Origin: JBIQJD01 sp044507695
GTDB taxonomy: Bacteria; Bacteroidota; Ignavibacteria; Ignavibacteriales; Ignavibacteriaceae
Reading direction: 5' to 3'
DNA: 20,675 nt
NCBI GenBank assembly: GCA_044507695.1
Contig: JBIQJD010000029.1
Coordinates: 1 to 20,675 of the forward strand
This document shows, piece after piece, positions 8,308 through 15,437 of this stretch (positions within the stretch are counted from its first letter, which is position 1; each line of letters starts with the position of its first letter). The translations under genes were made by a program, and so were the position numbers. Below the pieces are notes generated by a model, which saw only the letters and a program-made list of their open reading frames with translations, made no database searches and was not told the origin of the DNA.

Positions 8308-8877
8308 TCAGATTTGATCAAGCGGCTTGCGCAGATTTTCTGAGAAAGTTTTATACTGGCTGGCTGTAAATCCCGTTATTTTTTTAAATTGATTTGAAAG
8401 ATGCTGAACGCTGCTGTAGCCGAGTTGAAAAGCAATTTCACTTAAAGTTAATTCACCATATTTAAGCAGTTCTTTCGCCCGTTCAATTTTTTGCAGAATA
8501 AAAAACTGCTCAACCGTAATATTTGCTACTGATGAAAAAAGTGTGCTGATAGTATGATAATCGATATCTAATTTTTTTTCAAGATAGGAAGAAAGTTTCA
8601 TATCCATTAAAATATTTTTTGATTGCACTAGTTTTATTATTTCAATTTTAACCTGCTCAATCAATGCAGCACGTTTATCTTCAAGAAGTTCAAATCCGTT
8701 TTCTTCAAGCACTTCTTTTATTTTTAAGATTGGAAGATTATCCTGAGCTTCTTCAAGTTCTACCTTTCCCAACTCTATTGATTTTATTTGCAGGCCGAGT
8801 TTTTCGAGTTCTTCTCTCACTACCTTGATGCATCTTCCGCAAACCATATTTTTAATTGTTAAAATTGATTCTTTCAT
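8308..8877 (-). CDS. HMA-AraC fusion, probable copper-responsive regulator
   Basis: The preferred start at 8877 gives 189 residues beginning MKESILTIKNMVCGRCIKVV. Residues about 1-65 form an HMA-like domain with a CxxC metal site (C13, C16). Residues 66-120 are a helical linker. Residues about 121-178 form an AraC-type double helix-turn-helix, including ELTLSEIAFQLGYSSVQHLS followed by NQFKKITG. Such a protein would sense a soft metal ion, most likely Cu(+), directly and control the neighbouring copZ-copA genes. I recall similar short proteins in Bacteroidota near copper ATPases, but know of no detailed study. The frame is open back to 8952, but that extension would be encoded by a terminator hairpin and is unlikely to be translated. 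It ends 130 bases before copZ, which has its own promoter. Confidence 0.88.
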   Translation of the reverse strand: MKESILTIKNMVCGRCIKVVREELEKLGLQIKSIELGKVELEEAQDNLPILKIKEVLEENGFELLEDKRAALIEQVKIEIIKLVQSKNILMDMKLSSYLEKKLDIDYHTISTLFSSVANITVEQFFILQKIERAKELLKYGELTLSEIAFQLGYSSVQHLSNQFKKITGFTASQYKTFSENLRKPLDQI

Positions 8878-8891
8878 TTTAAAATCCAGAT

Positions 8892-8917
8892 AAAAAAAAT
8901 GCCTCCTTGTGGAGGCA
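8892..8917 (-). terminator. Strong intrinsic terminator before the HMA-AraC gene
   Basis: On the minus strand a 7-bp stem TGCCTCC/GGAGGCA with a 4-base loop (8917-8900) is followed at once by eight T residues (8899-8892). It follows the stop of the LTxxQ protein gene (8945) and ends only 14 bases before the regulator ATG at 8877. The structure is near-ideal for Rho-independent termination. Its position also places it in any leader RNA of the regulator that starts further upstream. Confidence 0.88.
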
Positions 8918-8943
8918 AAAGATAATAAAATATTTTCATTCAA
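8917..8943 (-). promoter_or_regulatory. Possible promoter of HMA-AraC gene overlapping the terminator
   Basis: On the minus strand TATCTTTT (8924-8917) matches TAnnTTTG at 7 of 8 positions, with a TTG at 8943-8941, 16 bases upstream, which is shorter than usual. Transcription would begin near 8909, in the terminator loop. The resulting RNA would lack the 5' stem arm and so escape termination. This is inference from position. Confidence 0.25.
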
Positions 8944-8944
8944 T

Positions 8945-9349
8945 TCATTCATTCAGCCGTTCCTTCAAATCGCTCCAGAATCTTTCTCTTACCAGATTCC
9001 AGCCTGCTTTTTGTGAATCATTCAAAAGCTTTTCAATGCGGTCATTATATTCAGATGTTACGGTTTCACCGGCATTATAACTCATAATAAAGGAATAAAT
9101 GATAGAATTGATTTCTGCTGTTTGATCTTCAGTAAGATTTAACTGACTTTTAAGACGGTTTGCAAAATCATCGGCTGTTGTTTCATATTCGTTTTCATCA
9201 TTCACTGATGTTGTATCCTTTAAAGTATCAGCGGGTACAACAACATTCGTATCGCGTTGAGTTAAAGTATCGGCCGCTGCTGCGGTTTGATTAATTATTG
9301 CTGTACCAGCAAAAGAAAAAATGAAGATGAAAAATATTTTTTTAAGCAT
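8945..9349 (-). CDS. Exported LTxxQ-type (Spy/CpxP-like) small protein
   Basis: This 134-residue protein starts with a clear signal peptide (MLKKIFFIFIFSFAG..., likely cut after TAAAA near residue 26), then a Thr/Asp-rich linker and a helical region. The helical part contains LNLTEDQTAEINSII, matching the LTxxQ motif of Spy/CpxP/ZraP-type periplasmic helical hairpin proteins, and a second related turn in LLNDSQKAGWNL. Relatives act as periplasmic chaperones or metal-responsive adaptors; that role is only suggested here. It lies upstream of the HMA-AraC gene in the same orientation but is separated from it by a strong terminator. An AGGA site precedes the ATG. Homology is by motif only and no metal-binding cluster is visible, so the function remains open. 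Confidence 0.7.
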   Translation of the reverse strand: MLKKIFFIFIFSFAGTAIINQTAAAADTLTQRDTNVVVPADTLKDTTSVNDENEYETTADDFANRLKSQLNLTEDQTAEINSIIYSFIMSYNAGETVTSEYNDRIEKLLNDSQKAGWNLVRERFWSDLKERLNE

Positions 9350-9372
9350 AATTTCATCCTAAATTGTTTAAC

Positions 9373-9390
9373 ACTCTGCCAATTAAGCTA
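9373..9390 (-). other. tRNA D-arm-like fragment in a 5' leader
   Basis: The minus-strand sequence TAGCTTAATTGGCAGAGT fits the conserved U8-A9/D-arm region of bacterial tRNAs, with GCTT and GAGT able to pair using G-U wobbles and the invariant GG in the loop. No anticodon arm, T-arm or CCA end follows, so it is not a functional tRNA. It lies about 24-41 bases upstream of the LTxxQ gene start. It may be a tRNA remnant or chance. Confidence 0.3.
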
Positions 9391-9443
9391 TGCTTTACTT
9401 ATAAATTAGTGATGAATATTACGGAAGATTAATTTGATTCAAA

Positions 9444-10889
9444 TCAGCCGAAATTTAAATTGCAGTTATCACAGTTTAGGCAGGGTTTTTCATCATGAAA
9501 ACCGAAATATTCAGAGATATAAACACGCCGGCATTCTTCGCTTTTGAAATAATTAACAACCGAAAGGAGTTTTTTATTATCATTTAAAAGTTTTTCTTTT
9601 AATCGTTCCTCATCTTCAAGTTCATCAGGTAAATCATTTACAAGTGAGAGATTTTTTAATTCAATATCACCTTCTGTTACACCATAACGATCAAGCATTC
9701 CAAGTGCGGTTTCAATCCGGAAGTCTTTCCTGTTTTTAAAATTCATCTGTTCACGGAGGAAATCAATACCGTATGAATTTACTTTTTCAATATCACGTTT
9801 AAGAAGATTATGGAGAGCGTAGTAAAAATCAGCGCCGGGATTAGACCATTTTATAAATTCCATTTGTGTATAAAGATCTTCCTGGTTATAAAGCAGAACG
9901 CACGTAGATGGTTTGCCATCGCGTCCTGCACGGCCAATTTCCTGGTAATATGATTCAATTGAAGAGGGGAGTTCAGCATGAATTACGAAACGTATATCTG
10001 GCTTATCTATTCCCATTCCGAATGCGTTAGTTGCAAGAATTAATTTTTCTTTATCGCTAAGAAAATTCCGCTGCATTAATTTTCTTTCTTTATCAGAAAG
10101 CTTACCATGATAAATTCCGTGGCGGATTTTCTTATCAGAAAGAAATTGAGAAAATCTTTCAAGTGTTTGAATTAATGAAAAATAAATAATTCCTGATCCG
10201 GAATATTTTTCAAAAACCGAAAGAATACCACGCTGCTTCTCTTTATCATCAAACACATCCATAACTTCAAGCCGTAGATTCGGGCGTTCAATTCCATGAT
10301 GAAAAATTTTTACTTCATCTTTATTTAATTGAAGTTTCTCAATTATATCTTGCTGAACCCGGAGTGTTGCGGTTGCAGTAAGCGCAATTGTTAAGGGATT
10401 ATTTAATTCCTGGCGGAACTCACCGAGACGCGAATAATCAGGTCTGAAATCGTGTCCCCATTCTGAAACGCAATGAGCTTCATCCACAGCAAAAAGAGAA
10501 ATATTAATTTTTTTAAGATTAGCTGTAAACTCTTTTTTCCGGAATCTTTCCGGTGTAACGTAAAGAAGCTTTATCTTTCCGTTGATGAATTCATCTAATC
10601 TTTTCTCACGTTCATCTCTGGATAAAGTAGAATTTATAAATCCGGCAGGAATATTTTTTCTGCGCAGTGCATCAACCTGATCCTGCATTAAAGCAATAAG
10701 CGGACTAACTACAATTGTTCCGCCTTCAAACATTAACGCAGGAACCTGGTAACATAATGATTTGCCGCTGCCCGTTGGCATTAAAACAAGCGCAGGCTTT
10801 CTCTTAATTAATCTTTCAATAATTTCTTCCTGTCCGCTTCTGAAACTTTCGTATCCAAAATATTTTTTCAGCGTATCATGTGCATTCAT
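9444..10889 (-). CDS. recQ: ATP-dependent DNA helicase, short RecQ (RecS-like)
   Basis: RecQ helicases unwind DNA 3' to 5' in recombination and fork repair. The preferred ATG at 10889 gives 481 residues (MNAHDTLKKYFGYESFRSGQ...), because the open frame upstream to 10928 overlaps the preceding gene and a GGAAA site precedes 10889. Visible motifs are the RecQ motif 0 glutamine (Q20), Walker A PTGSGKS (38-44), DEAH (136-139), LTATAT, ATNAFGMGIDKPDIR and QEIGRAGRDG. The zinc-binding part is kept: a cysteine in SEECRR followed 16 residues later by C-x2-C-x2-C. The protein stops right after it, so the winged-helix and HRDC domains of E. coli RecQ (about 610 residues) are absent, as in B. subtilis RecS. 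It is probably cotranscribed with the M28 peptidase gene, 13 bases upstream. Confidence 0.93.
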   Translation of the reverse strand: MNAHDTLKKYFGYESFRSGQEEIIERLIKRKPALVLMPTGSGKSLCYQVPALMFEGGTIVVSPLIALMQDQVDALRRKNIPAGFINSTLSRDEREKRLDEFINGKIKLLYVTPERFRKKEFTANLKKINISLFAVDEAHCVSEWGHDFRPDYSRLGEFRQELNNPLTIALTATATLRVQQDIIEKLQLNKDEVKIFHHGIERPNLRLEVMDVFDDKEKQRGILSVFEKYSGSGIIYFSLIQTLERFSQFLSDKKIRHGIYHGKLSDKERKLMQRNFLSDKEKLILATNAFGMGIDKPDIRFVIHAELPSSIESYYQEIGRAGRDGKPSTCVLLYNQEDLYTQMEFIKWSNPGADFYYALHNLLKRDIEKVNSYGIDFLREQMNFKNRKDFRIETALGMLDRYGVTEGDIELKNLSLVNDLPDELEDEERLKEKLLNDNKKLLSVVNYFKSEECRRVYISEYFGFHDEKPCLNCDNCNLNFG

Positions 10890-10902
10890 CAAAAATTTCC
10901 AA

Positions 10903-12471
10903 TTATTCAGCGGCAGTTTGAGGAACATCTACAACTAATTTATGATCAAGATTTGCAATTCTTAAAGCAAGATGATAAACAAGTTTTGCTGCTCTTAATA
11001 CCTTTTTGAAATTAATATGTTCGGCATCATCGGTTGGCTGATGATAATTATACGGATCATCAACAGTAAAGAATACTGATGGAATTCCTCTCTTTGCAAA
11101 TTGATAATGATCACTTCTGTAATAAATTCTTTCCGGATCATTCGGATCATCATATTTATAATCGAATGCAAATTTTGTAACGGAAGCATTAACTTCATTT
11201 GCTAATTTGTATAGTTCAGAACTTAATCTTCCCGAACCAATAGAATAAACTGTATCAGGATGTCCGCTGCCAAGCATATCAAGATTTATATTAACAATTA
11301 CATCATCAATTATACTGCTGTGTGATGTAAAATGTTTTGCACCAATTAATCCTTTTTCTTCGGCAGTGTATAGAAGAATAACAACGGGTCTTTTGTTACT
11401 TTTTGATGCAGCAAGTGTTCTTGCTGTTTCAAGCACAGCTGAAGTTCCGGAAGCATTGTCATTTGCTCCGTTGTAAATTTCATTATTTTTTATCCCTTCA
11501 TGATCATAATGCGCACCGATTGTTACATACTCATTTTGAAGTGAAGGATCAGTTCCTTTAATCAAACCAACAACATTGCGTACAACTTCAGTTCTTGAAT
11601 TTACAATCAAATTCATATCAATTTTTCCATCAATATGAAAATATGGAAGTGATTGATGTTCAGCGATCAAATCAGTTAATTGTTCAAAAGTATATTTTTG
11701 ATTTTGCAGAAGTTCTTTTGCTGCTTTTTCACTCAACAATGCTGCGGGAATTGTTTCATTAGAAGATGTTTCGCCTTCGGGATTATATTGAAAACTTTCT
11801 GATGCAGACCACCGTCCGAATCTTTCCCATCTTGAAAGAGTATATTCATCAGGCAGAATTATAATTCCGCTTGCACCTTTTGCAATTGCAATTTCAATCT
11901 TTGCAGATGAACGGGCATATCTTGTATTTTTCTCTCCGTTAAAAAAAGTTTCTGTTTCGCTGAAAGGTTCACCCGCAAATACTACAACAACTTTTCCTTT
12001 TACATCAAGATTTTTATAATCATCATAGTCAAACTCATCAGCAGTAATTCCGTATCCTGCAAAAATAATTTCTTTATCTGAAACAGGGTTTATTGCAGCA
12101 GGTAAAGTATAATACACCTTGATGAAATCATTAATGAATTTAAATTCTATTACTGCATCTCCGTTTTTAAAAATAACATTTGAATTAGAATCAATGCTGT
12201 TCAGCTGAACTTCAAAGTTCTGAAAATAAGTGCCATCATCTCCGAAAGGTTCAACGCCATATTTTTGCAGCTCGGATGCAATAAACTTTGAAGCAACCTT
12301 TGCTCCGTGTGTTGCTGCTTCTCTGCCTTCAAGTTCATCTGAAGCAAGAAATTCAAGATTGGATTTTAGTACCGGTAAATTAAAAAATTCATCCTGTGAA
12401 ATATTATTTGTACTTGCGCAGCCTGCAATGATTAATGCAGCAAAGGCTGGTAAAATAATTTGTTTAAGCAT
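10903..12471 (-). CDS. M28 family peptidase, lipoprotein
   Basis: This is a predicted zinc-dependent aminopeptidase held at the cell envelope. The ATG at 12471 gives 522 residues starting MLKQIILPAFAALIIAGCAS, a lipoprotein signal with lipobox IAG|C18; the longer open frame to 12552 would put extra residues before this signal and cross the promoter. A protease-associated (PA) domain insert is visible in the middle (VVVVFAGEPF ... GASGIIILPDEY). The catalytic domain has the expected metal and catalytic residues: the histidine and aspartate in GAHYDHEG, the aspartate in NGANDNASGTSA, the glutamate pair in YTAEEKGL, LDMLG, and a late histidine in RSDHYQFAKRGIPS. Substrate is unknown. It has a strong promoter 16-50 bases upstream and is followed by recQ, with no functional link apparent. 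Confidence 0.93.
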   Translation of the reverse strand: MLKQIILPAFAALIIAGCASTNNISQDEFFNLPVLKSNLEFLASDELEGREAATHGAKVASKFIASELQKYGVEPFGDDGTYFQNFEVQLNSIDSNSNVIFKNGDAVIEFKFINDFIKVYYTLPAAINPVSDKEIIFAGYGITADEFDYDDYKNLDVKGKVVVVFAGEPFSETETFFNGEKNTRYARSSAKIEIAIAKGASGIIILPDEYTLSRWERFGRWSASESFQYNPEGETSSNETIPAALLSEKAAKELLQNQKYTFEQLTDLIAEHQSLPYFHIDGKIDMNLIVNSRTEVVRNVVGLIKGTDPSLQNEYVTIGAHYDHEGIKNNEIYNGANDNASGTSAVLETARTLAASKSNKRPVVILLYTAEEKGLIGAKHFTSHSSIIDDVIVNINLDMLGSGHPDTVYSIGSGRLSSELYKLANEVNASVTKFAFDYKYDDPNDPERIYYRSDHYQFAKRGIPSVFFTVDDPYNYHQPTDDAEHINFKKVLRAAKLVYHLALRIANLDHKLVVDVPQTAAE

Positions 12472-12494
12472 TTGGTTTTTCCCTGGCTTTTTTT

Positions 12495-12525
12495 CAAAAT
12501 TAAAGAGAGTTAAGCAAACCTCAAA
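12495..12525 (-). promoter_or_regulatory. Near-ideal Bacteroidota-type promoter of the M28-recQ unit
   Basis: On the minus strand TTTG (12525-12522) is followed after exactly 19 bases by TAATTTTG (12502-12495), matching the TTTG-N19-TAnnTTTG consensus at every defined position. Transcription would start near 12488, about 16 bases before the M28 ATG at 12471. The match also supports 12471 as the start, because the longer open frame would begin upstream of this promoter. Confidence 0.75.
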
Positions 12526-12587
12526 AAAAATATCAAACTTTATTATGTGCACCTGGTTTTGATTTTCATCTCATAACATATTTTCTA

Positions 12588-12595
12588 TAAATTTG
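12588..12595 (+). promoter_or_regulatory. -7 element of the E1 dehydrogenase gene
   Basis: TAAATTTG matches TAnnTTTG exactly and lies 28 bases before the E1 ATG at 12624. The -33 element is weak (only T-rich sequence near 12563-12566). It is divergent from the M28 promoter about 70 bases away, so the intergenic region probably drives both directions. Confidence 0.55.
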
Positions 12596-12623
12596 AGTAT
12601 GTAATTAATAATTGAAAAGTAAA

Positions 12624-14603
12624 ATGAAATTTAACAGAGACGGATTTTCCGATACACAGCTTATTGAAATTTATAAAGAATTAGTTCTCCCCAGATTAAT
12701 TGAAGAAAAAAAAGTTAACCTATTACGGCAGGGAAAAATTTCCAAGTGGTTTTCAGGCTACGGGCAGGAAGCAATTTCTGTTGGCTGTGCACTTTCAATG
12801 AATGAGGATGAATACATTCTTACAATGCACAGAAATCTTGGAGTTTTTACTGTAAGAAATCTGGATCTTGTAAAATTATTTTCACAATTCCAGGGAAAGC
12901 CGAACGGCTATTCACAGGGGCGCGAACGTTCTTTCCACTTTGGAACCAATGAACATCATATAGTTGGAATGATTTCTCATCTCGGTCCGCAATTAGGCGT
13001 TGCAGATGGCATAGCGTTATGGCATAAAATTAAAAAAGAAAAAAAATGCTGCCTCGTTTTTACAGGTGAAGGCGGCACCAGCGAAGGTGATTTTCATGAA
13101 GCTGTAAACGTTGCGGCGGTCTGGGATCTTCCGGTAATTTTTGTAATTGAAAATAATGGCTATGGTTTATCAACTCCAACATCTGAACAGTTTAAATGTA
13201 AAAATCTGATTGATAAAGGAATTGGCTACGGAATAGAAGCAGTTCAGGTTGAAGGAAATAATATTCTTGAAGTTTATACCACCATAAAAAAATACTCTGA
13301 TCAGATTAGGAAAAAGCACAGACCGGTAATGATTGAAGCAATTACTTTCCGTATGCGCGGGCATGAAGAAGCCTCTGGCACAAAGTACGTGCCCAAAGAA
13401 TTACTTGAGATGTGGAGTAAAAAAGATCCTGTTGTTAATTATGAAAATTTCTTAAAAAAAATTAATCTGCTTGATGATAAAGCAATTGAGAAAATAAAAA
13501 ATGAAATAAAAGAAATGCTTGATGAGGCATGGGAAAAAACGGAAACTTCTCCTGCAGTAATTCCTGATACTGAAAAAGAACTAAGAGACGTTTATAAATT
13601 ATCATCTTCTCAAATCATTAAGCCAAAAATAAATTCTAAAACAAATAAAAGATTTGTAAACGCAATTTCTGATGCAATAAGGCAAAGTCTTGAAAGATAT
13701 CCTGATTTAATTATTATGGGGCAGGATGTTGCTGATTACGGCGGTGTATTCAAAATAACAGAAGGATTGATGGAAATTTTTGGAAAGGATAGAATCAGAA
13801 ACACACCGCTTTGTGAATCCGCAATTGTAGGAACAGCGCTTGGATATTCAATTAAAGGAGGCAAGGCAATTGTTGAAATGCAGTTTGCTGATTTTGTTTC
13901 AAGCGGCTTTACACAGATCGTTAATAACCTTGCAAAGATTCATTACCGCTGGGGAGTAAATGCGGATGTTGTTGTGAGAATGCCAACCGGTGCCGGTGTT
14001 GGTGCCGGACCTTTTCATTCGCAATCAAATGAAGCATGGTTTACACATGTTCCCGGGTTAAAAGTAGTTTATCCTTCAACTCCTTACGATGCAAAAGGTT
14101 TGTTGAATGCATCGATTGAAGATCCAAATCCTGTAATGTACTTTGAACATAAAGCATTGTACCGTTCCATCTCTGAAGAAATTCCTGATGATTATTACAC
14201 GGTTGAAATCGGAAAAGCGAGACAGGTAAGAGAAGGGGAAGATGTTTCAATCATTACATATGGAATGGGAGTTCACTGGGCTGAAGAAGTTTTAAAAAAG
14301 AATAATAAAATTTCCGCTGATGTAGTTGATCTCCGGACGCTGATGCCGTGGGATAAAGAAGCTGTTGAGAAAAGTGTGAAGAAAACTGGCAAGGTATTAA
14401 TTCTTCATGAAGATACTTTAAGCGGAGGTATCGGCGGAGAAATTTCTGCATGGATTGCAGAGCATTGTTTTAAATATCTTGATGCACCAATTGTTCGTGC
14501 TGCTTCTCTCGATACTCCGGTTCCTTTTGCTTTAGAACTGGAAAGGAATTTTTTAGCTAATGCAAGATTGGAAGAGAAATTAAATTACCTGGTTAGTTTT
14601 TAA
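12624..14603 (+). CDS. 2-oxoacid dehydrogenase E1, fused alpha and beta subunits
   Basis: This thiamine-diphosphate enzyme decarboxylates a 2-oxo acid (branched-chain 2-oxoacid or pyruvate) and passes the acyl group to E2 lipoyl. The ATG at 12624 gives 659 residues; the frame extends to a TTG at 12612, less likely. The alpha half (about 1-335) holds the ThDP/Mg motif from GEGGTSEGDF (148) to ENNGYG (N177-N178). The beta half (about 340-659) has AISDAIRQSLERYPDLIIMGQDV, the ESAIVGTALGYSIKG and MQFADFV blocks, PTGAGVGAGPFHSQS and a transketolase C-terminal domain (DVVDLRTLMPWD). In most bacteria these are two polypeptides, but fused forms are common in Bacteroidota-type genomes. No E2 or E3 gene is present here. 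Substrate cannot be decided; branched-chain 2-oxoacid or acetoin-type are alternatives. Confidence 0.92.
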   Translation: MKFNRDGFSDTQLIEIYKELVLPRLIEEKKVNLLRQGKISKWFSGYGQEAISVGCALSMNEDEYILTMHRNLGVFTVRNLDLVKLFSQFQGKPNGYSQGRERSFHFGTNEHHIVGMISHLGPQLGVADGIALWHKIKKEKKCCLVFTGEGGTSEGDFHEAVNVAAVWDLPVIFVIENNGYGLSTPTSEQFKCKNLIDKGIGYGIEAVQVEGNNILEVYTTIKKYSDQIRKKHRPVMIEAITFRMRGHEEASGTKYVPKELLEMWSKKDPVVNYENFLKKINLLDDKAIEKIKNEIKEMLDEAWEKTETSPAVIPDTEKELRDVYKLSSSQIIKPKINSKTNKRFVNAISDAIRQSLERYPDLIIMGQDVADYGGVFKITEGLMEIFGKDRIRNTPLCESAIVGTALGYSIKGGKAIVEMQFADFVSSGFTQIVNNLAKIHYRWGVNADVVVRMPTGAGVGAGPFHSQSNEAWFTHVPGLKVVYPSTPYDAKGLLNASIEDPNPVMYFEHKALYRSISEEIPDDYYTVEIGKARQVREGEDVSIITYGMGVHWAEEVLKKNNKISADVVDLRTLMPWDKEAVEKSVKKTGKVLILHEDTLSGGIGGEISAWIAEHCFKYLDAPIVRAASLDTPVPFALELERNFLANARLEEKLNYLVSF

Positions 14604-14624
14604 AATAAAACTTGATGAATAATT

Positions 14625-15437
14625 TCAACCAAGAGCAACATCAAGAATCATCATAATTGTAAAGCCAACCATTGTTGAAATTGTTGCAAGATCAGTATTC
14701 CCGTTTGTTTGTGATTCGGGAATTAATTCTTCAACAACAACATAAATCATTGCGCCTGCGGCAAAGCAGAGAGCGTAAGGCAATAGCGGTTCCGCAGCAA
14801 GTACAAACAATGCACCGGCAACACCTGCTGCCGGTTCAACAATTGCGGAAAGCTGACCATACCAGAAACTTTTTGCTTTAGATAATCCATCCGCACGCAG
14901 CGGCATTGAAACAGCAATTCCCTCTGGAAAATTCTGTAAACCAATTCCAATTGCTAAAGCAGCAGCGCCGGTTACGGAAGCTTCGGGAAATCCGGATGCA
15001 GCCGCCCCAAATGCAACACCAATTGCCAATCCTTCAGGAATATTATGCAGAGTAATTGCAGAAACTAAAAGTATGCTTCTTTGCCAGTTTGTTTTTATTC
15101 CTTCTGCCTGCTGCAATTTCATTCCTGGATGAAGGTGAGGAAGAATCTTATCCAATGCATAAAGAAAAACGCCGCCGGCTAAAAATCCCACAGCAGCGGG
15201 AATCCATGCAGGAAAATCTTTTCCTTCAGACATTGCAATAGCCGGCGCAATTAATGACCAGTAGCTTGCAGCAATCATTACTCCTGCTGCAAAACCCAGC
15301 ATTGAATCAAGCAGCTTCCGGTTTACGTTTCTGTGAAAGAATACACCCGCAGCTCCAATTGCTGTAACTGCCCACGTAAATAATGTGGCAATTAACGCCT
15401 GCTGAACAGGACTAAGTTCATTCAGAAATTCAATCAA
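14625..15437 (-). CDS. ZIP family metal transporter (GufA/ZupT-like)
   Basis: This 270-residue inner-membrane protein has about eight hydrophobic segments and the ZIP signature: HNIPEG (131-136) in the fourth segment and QNFPEG (168-173) in the fifth, whose His, Asn and Glu residues form the metal site. EELIPE (236-241) lies near the end. The loop between segments 3 and 4 (HLHPGMK, 101-107) has the histidines often seen there. It would import Zn(2+) or another divalent metal. The gene is convergent with the E1 dehydrogenase gene, with 21 bases between stops, and divergent from the histidine kinase. A small palindrome AATATC-T-GATATT (15482-15494) lies upstream of its start and could be an operator, but no Zur-type consensus is clear. 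No terminator of convincing strength is visible at its 3' end. Confidence 0.93.
   Translation of the reverse strand: MIEFLNELSPVQQALIATLFTWAVTAIGAAGVFFHRNVNRKLLDSMLGFAAGVMIAASYWSLIAPAIAMSEGKDFPAWIPAAVGFLAGGVFLYALDKILPHLHPGMKLQQAEGIKTNWQRSILLVSAITLHNIPEGLAIGVAFGAAASGFPEASVTGAAALAIGIGLQNFPEGIAVSMPLRADGLSKAKSFWYGQLSAIVEPAAGVAGALFVLAAEPLLPYALCFAAGAMIYVVVEELIPESQTNGNTDLATISTMVGFTIMMILDVALG

Noticed and set aside
8878..8952. 25-residue N-terminal extension of the HMA-AraC protein from ATG 8952
   Set aside because: The extension is encoded by the terminator hairpin and T-run and precedes the natural HMA start; ATG 8877 fits the domain boundary.
9360..9400. Functional tRNA gene on the minus strand
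   Set aside because: Only the D-arm region matches; no anticodon stem-loop, T-arm or CCA end can be built.
12472..12552. 27-residue extension of the M28 peptidase
   Set aside because: It would put extra residues before a lipoprotein signal peptide and spans a consensus promoter.
12230..12562. 110-codon plus-strand frame opposite the M28 gene
   Set aside because: Antisense shadow of a well-supported lipoprotein gene, low-complexity product, no ribosome site.
14595..14612. AGTTTT-TAAAAT-AAAACT inverted repeat at the E1 stop as terminator
   Set aside because: Only A-T pairs plus one G-C, and no following T-run on either strand; too weak to call.
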